Made by a program: the position numbers and the translations under genes
Assembly (NCBI RefSeq): GCF_900143095.1
Contig: NZ_FRDA01000004.1
Coordinates: 261,265 to 325,264 of the forward strand
Direction of reading: 5' to 3'
Source of the DNA: Pseudomonas asturiensis
GTDB lineage: Bacteria; Pseudomonadota; Gammaproteobacteria; Pseudomonadales; Pseudomonadaceae
Length of the DNA: 64,000 nt
In this document: piece after piece, positions 18,682 to 27,072 of the stretch
Layout of the letters: every line of letters begins with the position of its first letter
Position numbering within the stretch: position 1 is the first letter of the stretch
The notes under the pieces: generated by a model
Databases searched by the model: none
Told to the model about the DNA's origin: nothing
What the model saw: only the letters and a program-made list of their open reading frames with translations

Positions 18682-19562
18682 CGCGTGGCCTCCCGGGTAT
18701 CTTCGATGATCGATACGGTTGCCGTACGTCCAGCGATCATGCGGAAGTCCTTGGGTACATCGTCAAAGGCGATCCGCACCGGGATCCGCTGCGCCAGTCG
18801 TACCCAACTGAACGCTGGGTTGACGTTGGGCAGCAGGTTCGAGCCGCTGGTGCGGTCGCGGTCTTCGATACCGGCGACGATGCTGACCACGTGACCGGTC
18901 AGCCGCGCGTTGTCGCCGATGACCCGGATGTCCACGCCCTGGCCGACATGAATGCCGTCCAGCTTGGTCTCCTCGAAGTAACCGTCGATGTGGAATGACG
19001 CCGCATCGACCACCGACAGTACCGGGCGGCCGGCTGTGACGAATTCATGCTCACGAGGCGCGCGGTCATTGAGATAGCCGTCCACCGGGCTCTTGATCAC
19101 CGAGCGATCCAGGTTCAGTTGTGCGGCGTCCACCGCCACGCGAGCCTCGCCCAGCGCTGACAGCGCACGGGCTTCGCGTGACTGGCTTTCTTCCAGTTGT
19201 TCGCGCGCTACCAGATTGCCCAGCCCACGGTTGCGCTTGTTTTCGCGACGAGCCTGTTCCCAGGTTTCCTGGCGTTCGGCGACGGTGGCCTGAGCCTGAC
19301 GTAATGCGAGGCGGAAACGGTCCTGGTCGATGGTGAACAGCACCTGGCCTTTATGCACCGGCTGGTTGTCGGAGACATCGACCTTCTGGATCAGCCCGGA
19401 CACGTCCGGGGCAATCTGCACGACGTCGGCGCGAATGTGGCCGTCGCGGGTCCATGGCGCGTACATGTAGTACATCACCATGCGCCAGACAACGACGGCA
19501 GCCAGGGTCACTACCAGCAGGGTCAGGACCACTCGGCCCAGAGTCAGTATCGGTTTTTTCAT
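18678..19562 (-). CDS. HlyD-family periplasmic adaptor of efflux pump
   Basis: Membrane fusion protein of 294 residues. One N-terminal membrane helix (about 9-28) and a biotinyl-lipoyl-like domain starting YAPWTRDGHIRADVVQIAPDVSG; a short coiled-coil hairpin (QAQATVAERQETWEQARRE), then the second lipoyl half and beta-barrel. The motif GHIRADVVQIAPDVSG is typical of AaeA/EmrA-like adaptors paired with FUSC pumps. The ATG at 19562 overlaps the DUF1656 stop; the longer upstream frame is shadow. It links the inner-membrane FUSC protein to the outer membrane factor. Confidence 0.93.
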   Translation of the reverse strand: MKKPILTLGRVVLTLLVVTLAAVVVWRMVMYYMYAPWTRDGHIRADVVQIAPDVSGLIQKVDVSDNQPVHKGQVLFTIDQDRFRLALRQAQATVAERQETWEQARRENKRNRGLGNLVAREQLEESQSREARALSALGEARVAVDAAQLNLDRSVIKSPVDGYLNDRAPREHEFVTAGRPVLSVVDAASFHIDGYFEETKLDGIHVGQGVDIRVIGDNARLTGHVVSIVAGIEDRDRTSGSNLLPNVNPAFSWVRLAQRIPVRIAFDDVPKDFRMIAGRTATVSIIEDTREATR

Positions 19563-19768
19563 GTCATCAGGTATCGACTGAGAGTATCCACGGCGCCGAG
19601 CAACAAAGCGTATAGACCTACGTTGAACAAAGCCCGGTGCCAGACCAGGCGGTAGAAGTGGGCGCGCGACAGCACGGCGTGCACGCCGAGAAACACCAGA
19701 TAAGCGATGCCCATCATGGCCAGAAAGGTGGGGATAAAGATCCCGCTGATGTCCAGATCGCCGATCAT
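19559..19768 (-). CDS. DUF1656 small membrane protein
   Basis: A 69-residue protein with two hydrophobic helices (about 12-30 and 48-66), matching the DUF1656/AaeX family always found between FUSC and HlyD genes in aromatic-acid efflux operons. It overlaps both neighbours by four bases. Function in the pump is unknown. Confidence 0.92.
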   Translation of the reverse strand: MIGDLDISGIFIPTFLAMMGIAYLVFLGVHAVLSRAHFYRLVWHRALFNVGLYALLLGAVDTLSRYLMT

Positions 19769-21852
19769 AGAGGCGCTCCATCGATGTTGTGCGGCAGTTG
19801 TTCAGTCAGTTCTCCGGCGACCGTGACGATTTCCACGCCCGGCAGCAGCGCCAGGCGCAGGCCGCTGAGCGCGTGCAGCAGGTGCACGCGGGCCGGGTTG
19901 TCGCCCATGTCCTGATCGGTCAGCGAACGGCGTGCGCGGTCCATCAGCATCAGCAGGCCACGGGGCGCGGGAAGGCGCTCGCCAGCTTTGGTGCAGTGCC
20001 GGAAATAGCCGCTGACTTCGTCGATCACCTGGCGCAGCAGCACTTGAGCCTGTGGTGTCGCGCGACGGGTGTAGGCCAGCAGGTCGAGCATGTTCAGCGC
20101 GACACGCAGCTCGCGCAGTGCAATGCCGGTGTCCTGCGCGGTGAGCGTCAGGCGCGGCAGTTGCTGCATCAGACGATCGAGCATCTGCACGCCCATGCGT
20201 CGGTGTTCGGCCAGCGTCGATTCTTCGCTGAGGCTGGCGATGTCGCGCCAGCTGAATCGGGTCAGGCGCTTGACCGCCAGATCCACGCCGAACGGACGGA
20301 ACACCAGCGTCCAGATGAAGGCGAACAGCAAACCCGCAGGTCCTGCGAGGTTGGCATTGAGAAAATTCAGAAAGTCCGCATCGTAGGCGCTCTGGATGCT
20401 GATGAAGGACGAGGTGTTGACGATGGTCAGCAGCGTGCCGAGAAAGAAGCGAGGCTGAACGGTCAGCGTGCCGACGCAGATGAATGGCACCGAAAACGCC
20501 AGCACCAGCATCGCAAAGTCATGCAGGTTGGGCAGCACCACGAACAGGTACAGGCTGGCGAACACCACTGACAGCATGGTCCAGAAGAAGAACCGATAGA
20601 TCTGCGGCGCGGGGTCGTCCATGGCGGCGAAGAAGCTGCACGACACGGCCGCCAGCGCCACGGCACTCGCGCCGTCTTTCCAGCCCAGCAGAATCCATAG
20701 CACCGAGGCGACGATGATTGCCAGTACGGTCGAGGCCACCGAGTAGAGCATCAGGCCACGGTCGAGAAACGGCGTGAGGCGACCCAGACGCCAGTGGCGA
20801 TAGACGGCGCGCCACTGGGACTGGTCGTCGGTCTTGATCGCGAATTGCAGCGTGCGGCAGTCATGCCACAAATCGATCCATTCGCCCAGACGGAACAGCA
20901 CGTTAGAGAGCAGCAGTTGATCGCGATCGTCCAGCTGTGCAGAGCCTGGTTGCAACCGCTCCATTGACCGATGTAATTGCTGCCACTGTTCCTGCTGAGG
21001 GGCGTCGGCGGTGTTTTGCAGCCAGGTGCGGGCCTCCAGCAGCACGGGCGACAGGCTGGCAAGCAGCTCTGGCCTGCGACGCTCCAGCGCCCAGAGCGCG
21101 TCGTCGAGGGCATCGATGACGGGCAACAGGTGAATCATACGTCCGCGCAGTTCATGAGCATTGCGTACGGTTTGCTTGCGCGCGCCTTCGTGGCTCAGTT
21201 GGCCGATCATCATTTCCAGCGAGTTGAAGCTGGCGACCATCGAGTTGCGCAGTGTGCCGATCTCTTCAGGGTTACAGGTGCGGCTCAGGAAGTGGTCGCT
21301 GTAGCTCGACGCATCGGCGAACCACTTTTCAGTTGTGGCCTGAAACACCGGGGCGAGGCGTCTGGGCCAGAACATCGCACCGACGACAGCCGCACAGATG
21401 ATGCCCAGAAAGATTTCTTCGGTACGTGACACCGCGATATCGAATACCGCCTGCGGGTTGTCCACCACCGGCAGCGAGATCAGCGGCAGGGTGTAGCCGG
21501 CCAGCATCAGCGCGTAGCTGTTGGCGGTGCGCAGGTGCAGGGACAGAAACAGCAGCGTGCCCGTCCACAGCCCGACGACTATGGCCAGCAGGAACGGTGT
21601 CTGCACGAACATCGGCACCAGCAGCACCGACGCCGCAGCTCCCGCCAGCGTACCGGCAGCACGATACAGCGCCTTGGAGCTGGTCGGGCCCACGAACGGG
21701 CTCGATACGATGTACACGGTGGCCATCGCCCAATAAGGACGGGGCATTTCCATCAGCAGCGCGATGTACAGCGCCAGCATTGAGGCACCGAAGGTGCGCA
21801 CGCCGTAGAACCAGTCGCGTGCGGGCGGCACGCTGGAGAAAAATCCGTTCAC
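19765..21852 (-). CDS. FUSC-family inner-membrane efflux transporter (AaeB-like)
   Basis: A 695-residue protein with two sets of hydrophobic helices (about residues 10-170 and 360-520) separated by a cytoplasmic helical domain, the layout of fusaric acid resistance/AaeB transporters. The N-terminus carries the family segment FGASMLALYIALLMEMPRPYWAMATVYI (given in abridged form: LYIALLMEMPRPYWAM). These pumps export aromatic carboxylic acids such as p-hydroxybenzoate or fusaric acid; the true substrate here is unknown. Coupled to the upstream marR gene and downstream DUF1656 by four-base overlaps. Confidence 0.92.
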   Translation of the reverse strand: MNGFFSSVPPARDWFYGVRTFGASMLALYIALLMEMPRPYWAMATVYIVSSPFVGPTSSKALYRAAGTLAGAAASVLLVPMFVQTPFLLAIVVGLWTGTLLFLSLHLRTANSYALMLAGYTLPLISLPVVDNPQAVFDIAVSRTEEIFLGIICAAVVGAMFWPRRLAPVFQATTEKWFADASSYSDHFLSRTCNPEEIGTLRNSMVASFNSLEMMIGQLSHEGARKQTVRNAHELRGRMIHLLPVIDALDDALWALERRRPELLASLSPVLLEARTWLQNTADAPQQEQWQQLHRSMERLQPGSAQLDDRDQLLLSNVLFRLGEWIDLWHDCRTLQFAIKTDDQSQWRAVYRHWRLGRLTPFLDRGLMLYSVASTVLAIIVASVLWILLGWKDGASAVALAAVSCSFFAAMDDPAPQIYRFFFWTMLSVVFASLYLFVVLPNLHDFAMLVLAFSVPFICVGTLTVQPRFFLGTLLTIVNTSSFISIQSAYDADFLNFLNANLAGPAGLLFAFIWTLVFRPFGVDLAVKRLTRFSWRDIASLSEESTLAEHRRMGVQMLDRLMQQLPRLTLTAQDTGIALRELRVALNMLDLLAYTRRATPQAQVLLRQVIDEVSGYFRHCTKAGERLPAPRGLLMLMDRARRSLTDQDMGDNPARVHLLHALSGLRLALLPGVEIVTVAGELTEQLPHNIDGAPL

Positions 21853-22301
21853 GCCTGCGCCCCCTGGTCAGCGCGGGCAGACTCGGAAAAGGCCTGGAAT
21901 ACACGCAGCGCGGCTTCCAGGTCGCCAGGCGCCACACCTTTCAATACATCAGCACGCAGACGTGTCAGCTCGGTTTCGATTGATCCGGCCAGTTCGCGGC
22001 CTTTTACCGTCAGGCTCAAAGCCTTGGCGCGACGGTCGTTGGGGTCTTCGGTGCGACAAACGATGCCAGCCTTACACAGCTGATCCAGCAAACGGACCAG
22101 GGTCGGGCTTTCCATACCGGCTGCATGGGCGACTTTGACCTGATGCACGCCGTCACCCAGCCGCGCGATGGCCAGCAGCGGCCCGGCACAGGCTTCGGAA
22201 ATACCGTAGGTGGCCAGCGTGGTCTGGCAGTTGCGTCGCCAGTGGCGTGACGCTGCAACCAGACCGCTGCTGATCGCCCGATGAAGCGCATCGACAGACA
22301 T
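21849..22301 (-). CDS. MarR-family transcriptional regulator of efflux operon
   Basis: A 150-residue winged-helix repressor. Recognition segment: GVHQVKVAHAAGMESPTLVRLLDQL (residues about 53-77, quoted in two halves GVHQVKVAHAAG and MESPTLVRLLDQL), and the wing VCRTEDPNDRRAKALSLT. It is the first gene of the five-gene efflux operon, the usual autoregulatory arrangement; a palindrome-rich region lies directly upstream. An aromatic acid is the probable inducer by family analogy. Confidence 0.92.
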   Translation of the reverse strand: MSVDALHRAISSGLVAASRHWRRNCQTTLATYGISEACAGPLLAIARLGDGVHQVKVAHAAGMESPTLVRLLDQLCKAGIVCRTEDPNDRRAKALSLTVKGRELAGSIETELTRLRADVLKGVAPGDLEAALRVFQAFSESARADQGAQA

Positions 22302-22317
22302 CTAAAGCACCAGGAAT

Positions 22318-22367
22318 TTAGTTAGGAACAATATTGTTAGTGAGGATATTAATAGCTTGCTAACTAA
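22318..22367. promoter_or_regulatory. candidate MarR operator region
   Basis: Contains a perfect 12-base palindrome AACAATATTGTT (22327-22338) and an outer inverted repeat TTAGTTAG (22318-22325) / CTAACTAA (22360-22367), plus TAGCTTGCTA (22353-22362). It begins 17 bases upstream of the marR start codon, the position of an autoregulatory operator. Confidence 0.6.
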
Positions 22368-22845
22368 TATCTCGTAACAAGTTATTGCAGTCAACCGGAA
22401 ATTGCCGAACGGGGTGTTTCGGCGCGAGGCAACCGCAGGCGCAAAGGATGTCAGTTGCCATACCGCGATGAGCGGTCGTGCGGAGTAAGTAAAAAGCCCG
22501 AAAAGTTCCTTTTCAAAGAAGATAATCCCGACCGTTCGTCGGTATCTTGTTCTCTGATCAGTTGTTTTTTGAACGGACTCTCCAAAAAAATGGCGCGGTG
22601 CCGAGAAGATCAGGTCCGTGTAAACCGACGCTTACAGGTCAGAGTGGGTTGGCCACTCAATCCCGAAAAATGACATCAATATAATGGCATTGGCAACGAT
22701 TAGACGGTTTATTGGCGTCATAGGTTTGTCGTTCGTATTTAAAAAATAAACGATTCAGCCGATAGTCTGGTTGAACCGAACGGGCCGAGGCGCCCGTTCC
22801 AGAGCCCTTCTGCTGATGCGCATCGCGCACCCTGCGAGCAACGCC
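22368..22845. other. gene-free stretch between marR and alginate lyase
   Basis: Short open frames here (for example 22455-22673) have no Shine-Dalgarno sequence, no recognisable family and biased composition. The last 180 bases are AT-rich (22660-22760) and probably carry the lyase promoter, but I could not identify a convincing -35/-10 pair. Confidence 0.5.
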
Positions 22846-23514
22846 ATGATCGACCTTGCCACCTGGAATCTGTCCGTCCCTGTCGGGACGCCTGCAACCA
22901 TCATCGAAACCCCGAAATTGATGAAGGGCTATCAGGATGGTTATTTCCGCTCCGGCGATACGCTGTTTTTCTGGGCACCGGTGACCGGTTCCACGACGGA
23001 AAACGCCAAGTATCCGCGTTCCGAGTTGCGCGAAACGACGGCTGACGGCAGGGCGTTCAACTGGAACTACTCCAGTGCCGACAATTTTCTGCGTGCCACG
23101 CTGGAAGTTGATCAGGTGCCGTCGACCGGCAAGATCGTGATCGGTCAGATTCACTGCTACCAGAGCACCGAGCCGCTGCTGAAGGTGGAGTACCAATACA
23201 AGGAGAAATTGAAGACCGGCAACATCGTCGCCAAGTTTCGCCGCACCCCGGACGCGGAAATCGAGGTCATCACTATCGCGCAGGGCGTGCCGCTCAATGA
23301 GCGCTTCAACTACAGCATCAACCTCACACCGTCGGGCGATCTGACCGTCAACGCGTTCAACGCAGTGTGGTTCGCCAAGCTCGACCCGGCGTGGAGCACC
23401 AAGCTGTTCTACTTCAAGGCCGGGGTCTACACACAGGACAACACGGGCTACAACACCGAGGGTGGTTCGGCGACTTTCTACAAGCTGGCCATCGCCCACG
23501 AGAAAAAATCGTAA
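22846..23514 (+). CDS. polysaccharide lyase family 7 (alginate lyase-like)
   Basis: PL7 enzyme of 222 residues that should cleave alginate by beta-elimination. All three family signatures are present: RSELRE (about residues 64-69), QIH (about 103-105) and YFKAGVYTQD (about 188-197), carrying the catalytic Arg, His and Tyr. The single-domain beta-jelly-roll length matches short pseudomonad enzymes such as PA1167. I choose the ATG at 22846 (MIDLATWNLSVPVG); in-frame ATGs at 22816 or a start at 22771 would add a basic, weakly hydrophobic extension. No clear signal peptide with any start. Convergent with the sensor kinase gene. Confidence 0.88.
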   Translation: MIDLATWNLSVPVGTPATIIETPKLMKGYQDGYFRSGDTLFFWAPVTGSTTENAKYPRSELRETTADGRAFNWNYSSADNFLRATLEVDQVPSTGKIVIGQIHCYQSTEPLLKVEYQYKEKLKTGNIVAKFRRTPDAEIEVITIAQGVPLNERFNYSINLTPSGDLTVNAFNAVWFAKLDPAWSTKLFYFKAGVYTQDNTGYNTEGGSATFYKLAIAHEKKS

Positions 23515-23531
23515 CCCGGCCTGTCCTTGCG

Positions 23532-24926
23532 TCAGTTCGCCGGGAACACCAGGCTGAAACAGATGCGCCCGGCGGCGGGTTGTGCCACTTCGACCCGACC
23601 GCCGTGCAGGTGCATGATCGCCGCGACAATGGCCAGCCCCAGGCCATTGGAGTCCGAGCGCTGATGGCGTGAGGCGTCGCCGCGATAGAAACGGTCGAAC
23701 AGACGCGTCAGACTGGCGTGCGGCAATACCGGTCCCTGATTTTCCACCTGCACGTGCCAGTGTCCTTCCAGGGCAACGACCCGCATCAGGATCTCGCTGT
23801 TTTCGTCGGCATAGCGAATGGCGTTGGCTACAAGATTGCTCAGCGCCCGGCGCAACAGGATAGGGTCGGCCAGCAGTGCGCCATGGCCGCTGGGGGTGAG
23901 GGTCATGCTGCGCTCTTCTGCCAGCCCTTCGAAATAACCGGCCACCCTGTGCAATTCATCATTAAGGTCCAGCGGTTTGCGTTCAAGCGCAGCCTGGGCT
24001 TCATCGGCGCGGGCCAGAAACAGAATGCTTTCCACCAGCCGCGAAATCCGCTCCAGCTCTTCCAGGTTGGAGGCCAGCAGCGCCTGGTATTCATCGGCGC
24101 TGCGGTTCTGGCGCAGCGCGACCTGACAATGCCCCATCAGCGAACCCACGGGCGTGCGGATCTCGTGCGCCAGGTCGGCGGAAAACTGGGTCAGGCGGCG
24201 ATAGCCATCGTCCAGTCGGTCGAGCATGGCGTTGAAGGCATCGTTCAACTGTTGCAGTTCTACCGGCGTGTCGTGGCTGTCGAGTCGGCTGTGCAGGCTG
24301 GCCGGCGTGATGGCGGCCGCATGCGCTGCCATCCTGCGCAACGGCCGCAGACCGCGCCGTAACAGCGCGTAACCCAGCAGCGCCGTGACCAGAAACGCCA
24401 ACGCCACGGCCGCATAGATACGCTCGCGGAAGGTCGCGAGCATGGCCATTTCCTTGACCATCAGGTGCGCGGCCTGCAAGCGCACTTCGACGCCGTTGGA
24501 CATCACTTGCACGGCCGCCGCACGCAAGGGCACGCCTTGCAGGCTCATGCCGCTGCGCAGGTCCTCGACGCGTAACGGCTGATCCTGAGCCACGGTCGGC
24601 AGCTCGGGCAGGGGAGCGCGCTGCGGGTTGACCGAAATCACCGGCGGCTTGCCCGGCTCGCCAATGATGAAGATGTCTTCTTCGCTGTCGAGCATGTTTT
24701 CGAACAGTTGCGGGCTGCCCTTGAGGTTGTCCATGGTCAGGTCGTAGCGCAGCAGCTTGCGAAAGTGATCCAGGCGCGCCAGCACCGCGTGGTCGGAACG
24801 CTGCATTACGGTCTGCTCCATCGACCGGTACAGGTAAAGGCCTGCGCCGCCGACCGTGAGCATTGCCACCAGCGAGAAGGCCAGGGTCGAACGCAGGGTC
24901 AGGGAAGGTCGGCGTCTGCGCTGCAT
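23532..24926 (-). CDS. sensor histidine kinase, heavy-metal/redox type (CusS/HprS-like)
   Basis: A 464-residue membrane histidine kinase. Two membrane helices (about 10-32 and 160-180) bracket a periplasmic sensor of about 125 residues; then HAMP, HisKA with phospho-acceptor [12 protein letters not shown], and HATPase with N, G1 and G2 boxes ending in [17 protein letters not shown]. The arrangement matches the heavy-metal sensor kinase family (CusS, CopS, IrlS, HprS). Its start overlaps the end of the response-regulator gene, so the two are an operon. The target genes are probably the divergent exported protein, cytochrome b and molybdoenzyme. Confidence 0.9.
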   Translation of the reverse strand: MQRRRRPSLTLRSTLAFSLVAMLTVGGAGLYLYRSMEQTVMQRSDHAVLARLDHFRKLLRYDLTMDNLKGSPQLFENMLDSEEDIFIIGEPGKPPVISVNPQRAPLPELPTVAQDQPLRVEDLRSGMSLQGVPLRAAAVQVMSNGVEVRLQAAHLMVKEMAMLATFRERIYAAVALAFLVTALLGYALLRRGLRPLRRMAAHAAAITPASLHSRLDSHDTPVELQQLNDAFNAMLDRLDDGYRRLTQFSADLAHEIRTPVGSLMGHCQVALRQNRSADEYQALLASNLEELERISRLVESILFLARADEAQAALERKPLDLNDELHRVAGYFEGLAEERSMTLTPSGHGALLADPILLRRALSNLVANAIRYADENSEILMRVVALEGHWHVQVENQGPVLPHASLTRLFDRFYRGDASRHQRSDSNGLGLAIVAAIMHLHGGRVEVAQPAAGRICFSLVFPAN

Positions 24927-25594
24927 GGCCGCACCTCGCACACGTAACCGATGCCGCGCACGGTATGGATGAGTTTGGTCGGGTAGGGCAGGTCGATCTT
25001 GCTGCGCAGGCGTTTGATGGCGACATCCACCACGTTGGTGTCGCTGTCGAAGTTCATGTCCCAGACCTCCGAGGCAATCTGAGTACGCGACAGCACATCG
25101 CCTTCGCGACGCAGGAACAGATGCAGCAGGGCGAACTCCTTGTTGGTCAGCACGATGACTTGTTGCTGGCGCGTGACCCGGCGACGCAGCAGGTCCAGTT
25201 CCAGATCAGCCAGATGGAAATGATCGGCCTCGCGCACCACACCACGGCGCAGGATGGTGCGGATGCGCAGCAGCAGTTCGGTGAACGAGAACGGTTTGAC
25301 CAGATAGTCATCGGCACCCAGTTCCAGCCCGCGAATGCGGTCCTGCAATTGATCACGCGCGGTCAGAAACAACACGGGCACGTCCTGTCGGGCACGCAAA
25401 ACTTCGATGATCTGCCAGCCGTCGATGCCAGGCAGCATCACGTCGAGCACGATCAGGTCGTAGCGGTTTTCCAGCGCCAGGTGCAGACCGTCGGCCCCGT
25501 GCTGGGTCCAGTCGACCTTATAGCCGGATTCGCCCAGGCCTTTCTTCAGGTACTCCCCGGTCTTGGTGTCGTCTTCGATCAGAAGGATATGCAT
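24899..25594 (-). CDS. OmpR-family response regulator (CusR/HprR-like)
   Basis: A 231-residue response regulator: receiver domain with acidic pocket EDD (residues 7-9), phospho-acceptor Asp51 in [13 protein letters not shown] and the conserved Lys of VKPF near residue 101, then a winged-helix DNA-binding domain with [12 protein letters not shown] as recognition region. Sequence style is that of the copper/heavy-metal and HprR regulators. It is divergent from the exported-protein gene, with an 18-base CusR-box-like palindrome in the gap. Confidence 0.92.
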   Translation of the reverse strand: MHILLIEDDTKTGEYLKKGLGESGYKVDWTQHGADGLHLALENRYDLIVLDVMLPGIDGWQIIEVLRARQDVPVLFLTARDQLQDRIRGLELGADDYLVKPFSFTELLLRIRTILRRGVVREADHFHLADLELDLLRRRVTRQQQVIVLTNKEFALLHLFLRREGDVLSRTQIASEVWDMNFDSDTNVVDVAIKRLRSKIDLPYPTKLIHTVRGIGYVCEVRPCSADADLP

Positions 25595-25672
25595 CGTGAT
25601 GTCCGCTACGCTCTGCAGGCGCCCTCAGCGCCGATGCCGAAGTCTAACCAGTTGCCGGTGAGGTGTCCGGCG

Positions 25673-25690
25673 AATGACAAAAATGTCATT
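25673..25690. promoter_or_regulatory. CusR/HprR-box-like palindrome
   Basis: AATGACAAAAATGTCATT: 7-base perfect arms around four bases. The E. coli CusR box core is AATGACAAnnTTGTCATT; only one base differs. It lies 79 bases upstream of the response-regulator start and 70 bases upstream of the divergent exported-protein start, so it could control both. Confidence 0.7.
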
Positions 25691-25759
25691 GCCTGGTCAT
25701 TCTGCGGTGCCGGTAGCGGTGCAAAGATGCGTCCAGTCCCCTCTGCCAAGGAATTACCG

Positions 25760-26365
25760 ATGAAGACTGCACTGTCCACTACGTTCGGCCTGTTGCTGCT
25801 CAGCGCCGCTGTCATGACCCAGGCTGCCGACATGCCGGTGGTCAAACCGATGCGCGGCACTGTCGACAGCCTCCAGGCCGACACCTTGAATTTCACCACC
25901 CGCGCAGGTCAGCACCAAAGCATCCAGTTGACCGACAAGACCGGTATTCGCCTGGTCTCCAAAGCCGACCTCGAATCCATCAAGGCTGACAGTTTTGTCG
26001 GCTCGGCCGCCATTCCCCAGGCCGACGGCACGCTGAAAGCGCTGGAAGTGACCGTTTTCGAAGCCAGCCTCAAGGGCAGCGGCGAAGGTCACTACGGCTG
26101 GGAAAACGCCGATGGCAGCACGGGCACCATGACCAACGGCACGGTTGGCACACTGTCCAAGGCCAACGGCCGCACGTTGACCGTCCAGTACAAGGGCGGC
26201 GAGAAGCAACTGGTCGTGCCGCAAGACGTGCCGATTGCCTACGTTGAGCCAGGTCAGCGCAGCGAGCTGAAAGCCGGTGCCAAAATCGTGCTGTTCCCGG
26301 CCGATGACGGCAAGTCGGCGCGCGGTGTTGCGGTCGGCAAGGATGGTTTCACCCCGCCAATGTAA
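25760..26365 (+). CDS. exported protein of unknown function (DUF5666-like beta-rich)
   Basis: A 201-residue protein with a clear signal peptide (MKTALSTTFGLLLLSAAVMT, cleavage probably after TQAA). The mature part has repeats of an OB-like pattern (MRGTVDSLQADTLNFTTRAG and VGTLSKANGRTLTVQYKGG), which resembles DUF5666-type domains; I am not certain of the family. The ATG at 25760 follows AAGGAATTACCG. Neighbours suggest it is a periplasmic component of a redox or metal response with the downstream cytochrome b and molybdoenzyme. It contains few Met residues, so it does not look like a Met-rich oxidant sink. Confidence 0.75.
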   Translation: MKTALSTTFGLLLLSAAVMTQAADMPVVKPMRGTVDSLQADTLNFTTRAGQHQSIQLTDKTGIRLVSKADLESIKADSFVGSAAIPQADGTLKALEVTVFEASLKGSGEGHYGWENADGSTGTMTNGTVGTLSKANGRTLTVQYKGGEKQLVVPQDVPIAYVEPGQRSELKAGAKIVLFPADDGKSARGVAVGKDGFTPPM

Positions 26366-26387
26366 TCGCACCTGACGAGCGTAACGG

Positions 26388-26407
26388 CAGGCGACTTCGG
26401 TCGCCTG
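26388..26407 (+). other. intergenic hairpin with TTCG loop
   Basis: Stem CAGGCGAC / GTCGCCTG closed by a stable TTCG tetraloop, 23 bases after the exported-protein stop. There is no U-tract, so it is more likely an RNA-stabilising or attenuating element than a full terminator; it may reduce expression of the downstream cytochrome b and molybdoenzyme genes. Confidence 0.5.
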
Positions 26408-26451
26408 TCTGCCTTGTCATCCTGCAGCGCCTCACGGTGAGGAATATCACG

Positions 26452-27072
26452 ATGAAAACCCGCCCGATCCATCCCTGGCCGGTGCGCCTCACGCACTGGG
26501 TCAACGCCGTGGGCATGGTCTGCATGTTCATGAGCGGCTGGGCCATCTACAACGCATCGCCCCTGATGCCGTTCACCTTTCCCAAATCCCTGACCCTCGG
26601 CGGCTGGCTGGGCGGTTCCATTGCCTGGCATTTCGCGGTGATGTGGCTGTTGGTCATCAATGGCCTGATCTATGTGCTGTATGGCGTGTTCAGCCGGCAC
26701 TTCAAGCGTGACCTGCTGCCGGTGCGTCCCGGCGAAGTGAAGCGCGATGTGGTCGACGCTCTACGTTTCAGGCTGGCTCACATCAAAGGTCAGTACAACG
26801 CCGTGCAACGCCTGATGTACTGGCTGGTGCTGGCGATGGGTGTGCTGGTCGTGGTGTCGGGCCTGGCACTGTGGAAACCGGTGCAGTTTCAGGAACTGGC
26901 CAGTCTGCTGGGCGGTTATGACGTTGCCCGCTGGGTGCATTTCGGTGCCATGACGGCCATCGGCGCGTTTGTCGTTGTGCATCTGGTGCTGGTGTTGCTG
27001 GTGCCCCGAACCCTGTTACCGATGATTACCGGCGGCCGCCAGCCGAACGAAGAGAGAGCTGCCAAGCCATGA
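26452..27072 (+). CDS. cytochrome b561-type membrane subunit
   Basis: A 206-residue diheme cytochrome b with four hydrophobic helices. Candidate axial histidines are in LTHWVNAVGM (helix 1), WHFAVMWLL (helix 2) and VHFGAMTAIGAFVVVH (helix 4). I choose the ATG at 26452, which has GAGGAA upstream; a GTG at 26437 is also in frame. It overlaps the molybdoenzyme gene by four bases. Role: transfer quinol electrons through the membrane to the periplasmic molybdoenzyme, as in MsrQ or thiosulfate reductase-type partners. Confidence 0.88.
   Translation: MKTRPIHPWPVRLTHWVNAVGMVCMFMSGWAIYNASPLMPFTFPKSLTLGGWLGGSIAWHFAVMWLLVINGLIYVLYGVFSRHFKRDLLPVRPGEVKRDVVDALRFRLAHIKGQYNAVQRLMYWLVLAMGVLVVVSGLALWKPVQFQELASLLGGYDVARWVHFGAMTAIGAFVVVHLVLVLLVPRTLLPMITGGRQPNEERAAKP

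Noticed and set aside
22455..22673. 72-codon open frame between marR and the alginate lyase
   Set aside because: No ribosome-binding site or family; composition not coding-like.
24863..25759. N-terminal extension of the exported-protein frame across the response-regulator gene
   Set aside because: Antisense to the regulator; a proper signal peptide starts at 25760.
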